Below, piece after piece: positions 6,796 through 9,277 of a stretch of DNA of 9,277 bases (its first letter is position 1; each line of letters begins with the position of its first letter). The notes below the pieces were generated by a model that was not told the DNA's origin, ran no database searches, and saw nothing but the letters and a program-made list of their open reading frames with translations. The stretch comes from Candidatus Pacearchaeota archaeon CG10_big_fil_rev_8_21_14_0_10_32_14 (GTDB lineage: Archaea > Nanobdellota > Nanobdellia > Pacearchaeales > GW2011-AR1), in NCBI GenBank assembly GCA_002763085.1, contig PFCY01000082.1, forward strand, positions 1-9,277, in the 5' to 3' direction. A program made the translations under genes and the position numbers.

Positions 6796-6916
6796 AATCC
6801 ATTACGAAAATTACCCCTATTTTCATCCGAGAATAGATCATAGAATCATTAATTTTCTAATTAAACCCCTTCCTAGAATGCGAGATATTATGATTATTGT
6901 GGCGAAGGTGAAATAA
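6796..6916 (+). pseudogene. 3' gene remnant, copy A (probable methyltransferase C-terminus)
   Basis: The frame ends IHYENYPYFHPRIDHRIINF-LIKPLPRMRDIMIIVAKVK and a TAA. The final strand MIIVAKVK resembles the last beta strand of class I methyltransferases, which would fit the neighbouring fragments, but the family call is inference. Copy B at 7722-7842 matches at about 107 of 121 positions. Many differences are silent, so both descend from a real coding sequence. No convincing body of a gene precedes it: bases 6734-6795 are AT-rich and show no homology I recognise. An ATG at 6713 is in frame, but the peptide before residue 27 looks random. Confidence 0.6.
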
Positions 6917-6960
6917 TCGTTCGTCTCCGTCTCTCCTCCTAAAATCTCAATAACGAATAA

Positions 6961-6976
6961 CCAAAACATTTATATA
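6961..6976 (+). promoter_or_regulatory. BRE/TATA promoter of the vapBC-like operon
   Basis: CCAAAAC followed by ATTTATATA fits an archaeal BRE plus TATA box. Transcription would start near 6998, about 16 bases before the ATG at 7014. No Shine-Dalgarno motif is visible in the leader. The remaining bases from 6917 to 6960 show nothing I can name. Confidence 0.6.
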
Positions 6977-7013
6977 TTTACACATATTACACATAATATA
7001 AATAAATGATAAA

Positions 7014-7253
7014 ATGGTAAATATAACGTTATCTGTTCCAGATGAATTAAAACGAAAGATGGAGAAACATACTATCATCAATTGGAGTGCTGTTGCAAGA
7101 GAATCATTTGAAAGGCGAATAAATATCTTAGATAAAATTGAAGAGTTTACAAAAGAAAGTGAATTTACTGATGAAGATGCAATACATCTCGGTAAAAAAG
7201 TCAATATGTCTTTAACTCAGAGATTAAGAAACAATAAAAAAAGCAAAAAATGA
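7014..7253 (+). CDS. vapB: VapB-family ribbon-helix-helix antitoxin
   Basis: The 79-residue protein opens with a ribbon-helix-helix DNA-binding domain: the strand VNITLSVPDEL, helix 1 KRKMEKHTIINWSAVARESF and helix 2 beyond. INWSAVARE in particular is typical of archaeal VapB. The C-terminal half (TDEDAIHLGKKVNMSLTQRL) is the usual toxin-binding tail of this group. It should bind and inhibit the PIN toxin encoded next to it and repress the shared promoter. The stop overlaps the toxin start by 4 bases (ATGA). The pair is enclosed by the two 3' gene remnants, copies A and B. Confidence 0.85.
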   Translation: MVNITLSVPDELKRKMEKHTIINWSAVARESFERRINILDKIEEFTKESEFTDEDAIHLGKKVNMSLTQRLRNNKKSKK

Positions 7254-7654
7254 AAATTGTGATTGATGCAAACGTCATTTTTTCTATATTCATAAAAAAT
7301 AGCACCAATGCAGAATTATTCTTCAATAAAAATCTTGAATTATATGCGCCGGAATTTATTTTTGAAGAAATAATGAAATATACGAGCGATATTCTTTCAA
7401 AAACACATAGAACTAACAAAGATTTTGAAGATATATTAATGAGTCTTAAGGAGTTTGTTACATTTGTTGATGATGACGAGTTAATGGAATATATCGATCA
7501 AGCAGAAAAGATATCACCCGATCCAAAAGATGTTACTTATTTTGCACTAGCCATGAAACTAAAAATTCCTTTTTGGAGTAATGATAAAAAATTAAAAAAT
7601 CAAAGTGAAGTTAAAATATACTCTACATCTGATTTGATTAAAACTTTAGATTAA
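7250..7654 (+). CDS. vapC: VapC-family PIN-domain ribonuclease toxin
   Basis: The 134-residue protein covers one PIN domain, with acidic residues in the expected places: Asp6 in VIDANVIF, Glu40 in FIFEEI, Asp94 in DPKDVTYFALA, and Asp112 in WSNDKKL. These coordinate metal ions for RNA cleavage in VapC proteins, many of which cut tRNA or rRNA; the target here is unknown. Length is normal and all key acids are kept, so the toxin looks intact. It is translationally coupled to the antitoxin by the ATGA overlap. A short run of five T at 7658-7662 just after the stop could terminate the transcript. Confidence 0.85.
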   Translation: MKIVIDANVIFSIFIKNSTNAELFFNKNLELYAPEFIFEEIMKYTSDILSKTHRTNKDFEDILMSLKEFVTFVDDDELMEYIDQAEKISPDPKDVTYFALAMKLKIPFWSNDKKLKNQSEVKIYSTSDLIKTLD

Positions 7655-7665
7655 TAGTTTTTCTC

Positions 7666-7842
7666 TTAAAGTCAAACCGTCCCTTCCAACTCTATCACCC
7701 ATCAAAACTCAACCAAAAGCTAATCCATTACGAAGATTATCCTACTTTTCATCCCAGAATAGATCATAGAATTATTAATTTTCTATCTAAACCAATTCCT
7801 AGAATGCGAGATACTATGATTATTGTAGCTAAGGTGAAATAA
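7666..7842 (+). pseudogene. 3' gene remnant, copy B (probable methyltransferase C-terminus)
   Basis: The frame open upstream of TAA 7840-7842 has no suitable start. Its last 40 codons (LIHYEDYPTFHPRIDHRI and onward to MIIVAKVK) match copy A closely. It continues further back than copy A, through NRPFQLYHPSKLNQK, to just behind the vapC stop, so it may preserve more of the lost gene. Copy B lies in the same orientation as copy A. Bases 7843-7867 hold only a short spacer before the convergent HEPN gene. Confidence 0.55.
7722..7842 (+). repeat. 121-base direct repeat, copy B (copy A is 6796-6916)
   Basis: The two copies are offset by 926 bases and lie on either side of the VapBC module. I counted 14 mismatches in 121 positions without gaps. 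Both copies end at the same TAA. Beyond the repeat, similarity falls away, apart from a TAACCAAAAC (7848-7857), a sequence also found in the promoter after copy A (6958-6967). Confidence 0.85.
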
Positions 7843-7867
7843 AACGGTAACCAAAACTAATTCATGA

Positions 7868-8257
7868 CTACTTTCTTTTCACTTTAGAAACCTTTTCTTC
7901 TTTTTTCTTAACTTCTGCATCTAAATCGTCTTTCACTTTTTGAATTTGATTTTTGAGTATGGGAAGATCTTTCTGAATAACTCTCCAAACAATGTCCAAA
8001 TCTACATTAAAATAAGAATGAGTTATAACATCCCTCATTCCAGCGATATCTTTCCATGGAATCTCTTTATATTGATTTCTAAAAGAATCTGGAATATTCT
8101 TTGCCGCTTCTCCAATAATCTCTAAGGCCCTAGTAATTGCAAATTGTTTTAATTCATTACTTGACAATTCATTTTCAGTTAGATCCTTTGAAAACGATTC
8201 AATCTTTTTTATACTGTTTAAAATATCATTAATAAATAAGACAATTTCTCTTGTCAT
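7868..8257 (-). CDS. hepT: HepT-like HEPN toxin (DUF86 family)
   Basis: The 129-residue, mainly helical protein carries the HEPN ribonuclease motif RX4HXY as Arg75, His80 and Tyr82 in GMRDVITHSY. ALEIIGEAAKNIP (45-56) is also characteristic of DUF86 proteins. In characterised HepT/MntA pairs the HEPN protein is an RNase, and the partner nucleotidyltransferase silences it by adding AMP to the Tyr of this motif; that residue is present here. The protein ends in a Lys/Glu-rich tail from about residue 110, beyond the core domain. The start overlaps the stop of the nucleotidyltransferase gene by 4 bases, so the antitoxin is made first from one transcript. Confidence 0.88.
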   Translation of the reverse strand: MTREIVLFINDILNSIKKIESFSKDLTENELSSNELKQFAITRALEIIGEAAKNIPDSFRNQYKEIPWKDIAGMRDVITHSYFNVDLDIVWRVIQKDLPILKNQIQKVKDDLDAEVKKKEEKVSKVKRK

Positions 8258-8541
8258 ATTATACTCACCTCACTCTCTAAAATTCTTTTCTTTAAGTAAG
8301 GATGAATATACTTATAGCTGATTAAATCCACCTTCTTTCCAAGTATGTCTTCTAATTCGAGTTTAATGTGAACAAAATCAAGTAGACTCATATCTTTTGT
8401 TGGTTGAATTAAAATATCTATATCGCTGTTTTTCTTCTGTTCGCCTCTGGCGTAACTTCCGAATATTCCGGCTCTTGCTATTCCGTATTGTTTCAAAATC
8501 TTTCTGATTTTATTTTTTAAATCTTCTATATCGTTTTTCAT
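8254..8541 (-). CDS. mntA: MntA-like minimal nucleotidyltransferase antitoxin
   Basis: The 95-residue protein is a minimal DNA polymerase beta-like nucleotidyltransferase. Gly28-Ser29, ten residues, then Asp40-X-Asp42 form the GSX10DXD signature in GSYARGEQKKNSDID. The third acid, Asp72, lies in KKVDLIS. All catalytic residues are therefore kept, consistent with AMPylation of the neighbouring HEPN toxin. The gene is promoter-proximal, with BRE/TATA 25 bases before its ATG, and overlaps hepT by 4 bases. It diverges from a second nucleotidyltransferase gene at 8657, which lacks the third acid. Confidence 0.88.
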   Translation of the reverse strand: MKNDIEDLKNKIRKILKQYGIARAGIFGSYARGEQKKNSDIDILIQPTKDMSLLDFVHIKLELEDILGKKVDLISYKYIHPYLKKRILESEVSII

Positions 8542-8562
8542 AGTATATTAGAATCGTTTTAG

Positions 8563-8576
8563 TATTTAAATTTTCG
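8563..8576 (-). promoter_or_regulatory. BRE/TATA promoter of the mntA-hepT operon
   Basis: On the minus strand CGAAAA is followed directly by TTTAAATA. The TATA centre is 25 bases before the ATG at 8541, predicting a leaderless mRNA. Confidence 0.7.
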
Positions 8577-8585
8577 TCTGATTTA

Positions 8586-8613
8586 CTCAGCTAAAAATTG
8601 CTAGCTTCTCAGC
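8586..8613. promoter_or_regulatory. Possible shared operator between divergent HEPN/MNT modules
   Basis: Between the two opposed TATA boxes lies an inverted repeat, AGCTA (8589-8593) and TAGCT (8602-8606), separated by 8 bases. It is bracketed by the direct repeat CTCAGC at 8586-8591 and 8608-8613. The position suits a regulator such as the winged-helix protein encoded at 8657. The repeats are short, so chance is possible. Confidence 0.3.
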
Positions 8614-8618
8614 CACCA

Positions 8619-8634
8619 CCAAAAACTTTAAATA
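8619..8634 (+). promoter_or_regulatory. BRE/TATA promoter of the HTH-nucleotidyltransferase gene
   Basis: CCAAAAACTTTAAATA is an excellent archaeal BRE plus TATA box. Its TATA centre is 26 bases before the ATG at 8657, again predicting a leaderless transcript. Confidence 0.7.
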
Positions 8635-8656
8635 CCATTGTTATAAATATAACTAT

Positions 8657-9223
8657 ATGGTTAATAATATAACAATAATAACTTATCTAGAACCCCTCTT
8701 ATATAATCCGGATTGGATCCATTTATCTGAATTATCAAGAATGTTAAAAATTCCTCATCCGACCTTAAGGCAACATCTAAATCTTTTCGAAAAAAAGGGA
8801 ATAGTTCGAAAACAGATAAAAGGAAGATTGACTAACTATAAAATCAATTATGACAATCCATTAATTATAGATTATTTAGTCATGATAGAAAAAAATAAGC
8901 TCATAAATAAATGTAATAAAGATCTTCTGTTAAAAGAGGTGACTTCATTTTTGCACGGTTTTAACGGTTTTAATAATCCACTTCTTATTTTTGGGTCGGC
9001 TGTCAATAATATAAAAACTGCAAACGATATAGATATTCTTTTAATTGGAGATTATAACAAACAATCATTTAATGATTTCCAAAATAAATTTGGAATCAAA
9101 TTTCATGTCATTTCATTAAAACATTTATCTGATGTTAAATTGACCTTAAAGAAAGAGATAATTGAAAAACATTTAATAATAAGTGATTCTGAAGAGATTA
9201 TACAATGGATGTTGAAAAATTGA
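8657..9223 (+). CDS. Winged-helix plus minimal nucleotidyltransferase protein, putative MNT-type antitoxin
   Basis: The 188-residue protein has two parts. Residues 1-65 form a winged helix: WIHLSELSRMLKIPHPTLRQH as helix-turn-helix (20-40), FEKKGIVRKQIKGRLTNYKI as third helix and wing. Residues 105-160 are a nucleotidyltransferase core with Gly113-Ser114, nine residues, then Asp124-X-Asp126 in GSAVNNIKTANDIDIL. The third metal-binding Asp expected after the next strand is replaced by His150 (KFHVIS), so catalysis is doubtful or altered. The fusion suggests a DNA-binding antitoxin that could repress its own promoter. The last 19 bases overlap a following frame that looks like the HEPN partner. 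It diverges from mntA-hepT and has its own leaderless promoter. Confidence 0.8.
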   Translation: MVNNITIITYLEPLLYNPDWIHLSELSRMLKIPHPTLRQHLNLFEKKGIVRKQIKGRLTNYKINYDNPLIIDYLVMIEKNKLINKCNKDLLLKEVTSFLHGFNGFNNPLLIFGSAVNNIKTANDIDILLIGDYNKQSFNDFQNKFGIKFHVISLKHLSDVKLTLKKEIIEKHLIISDSEEIIQWMLKN

Positions 9224-9277
9224 AGTGGTATTCGACAAAAAAGAATGGTCTTAGAATTGAAAAAGAAAATATCAATT
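9205..9277 (+). CDS. 5' end of a downstream gene, probable HEPN-domain protein (cut by the window)
   Basis: From ATG 9205 the frame stays open to the window edge and reads MDVEKLKWYSTKKNGLRIEK and further. Archaeal HEPN proteins encoded directly after HTH-nucleotidyltransferase genes often begin with this pattern (a W followed by KK-NG-R/I), and the 19-base overlap with the upstream gene fits a coupled toxin-antitoxin pair. Only 24 codons are visible and the catalytic RX4-6H motif lies outside, so the call rests on the N-terminal pattern and context. Confidence 0.6.
   Translation, partial: MDVEKLKWYSTKKNGLRIEKENIN

Noticed and set aside
6713..6916. A 67-codon open frame containing remnant A as a complete small gene
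   Set aside because: Only the last 40 codons match remnant B; the first 27 look random and overlap the start of the minus-strand fragment, so a broken 3' end is more likely.
7201..7419. Antisense open frame across the vapB/vapC junction
   Set aside because: It lies opposite well-supported RHH and PIN coding sequence and shows no domain.
5917..9277. Insertion sequence or integrase carrying the toxin-antitoxin modules
   Set aside because: No transposase or recombinase reading frame and no terminal inverted repeats were found; only direct repeats of gene pieces are present.

Overview
The window looks archaeal. It is AT-rich (roughly one third G+C by eye). Several genes are preceded by a purine-rich BRE plus a TTTAAATA-like TATA box about 26 bases before the ATG, which is the layout of leaderless archaeal transcripts. 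Distal operon genes instead use Shine-Dalgarno motifs (GGAGG) and ATGA overlaps. The gene content (GT4 glycosyltransferases, a GT-C membrane protein, HEPN/MNT, VapBC, HicA/HicB) fits a small-genome or uncultured archaeon, but no gene here fixes the lineage.

Left half (about 100-5386, + strand): one tightly packed surface-glycan operon. It starts with a truncated GT4 fragment carrying a repeated tail. Three GT4/GT-B glycosyltransferases follow, one lacking the first Glu of the EX7E motif, and then a multi-spanning GT-C type membrane protein. Neighbouring genes overlap by 4 to 23 bases or sit 1 base apart. They probably build a lipid-linked glycan on the cytoplasmic face, with the membrane protein handling a lipid-linked sugar or its transfer outside. 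A small SAM-dependent methyltransferase (5392-5916) converges on the operon from the minus strand.

Right half (about 5917-9277): an accessory island of four toxin-antitoxin-like modules alternating with broken gene pieces. In order: HicB(+)/HicA(-) tail to tail; a chimeric 5' methyltransferase fragment; a 3' gene remnant (copy A); VapB/VapC; a second copy of the same remnant (copy B); an MntA/HepT (MNT/HEPN) pair on the minus strand; and, diverging from it, a winged-helix plus nucleotidyltransferase gene overlapping the start of what looks like a second HEPN gene cut by the window edge.

The most interesting structure is the repeat architecture. A 121-base direct repeat (about 88% identical) of a gene 3' end flanks the VapBC module. 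A 69-base block of the intact methyltransferase is copied into the chimeric fragment. Together these suggest repeated insertion or recombination of toxin-antitoxin cassettes into glycan-modification genes. No rRNA, convincing tRNA, CRISPR array or transposase was seen.
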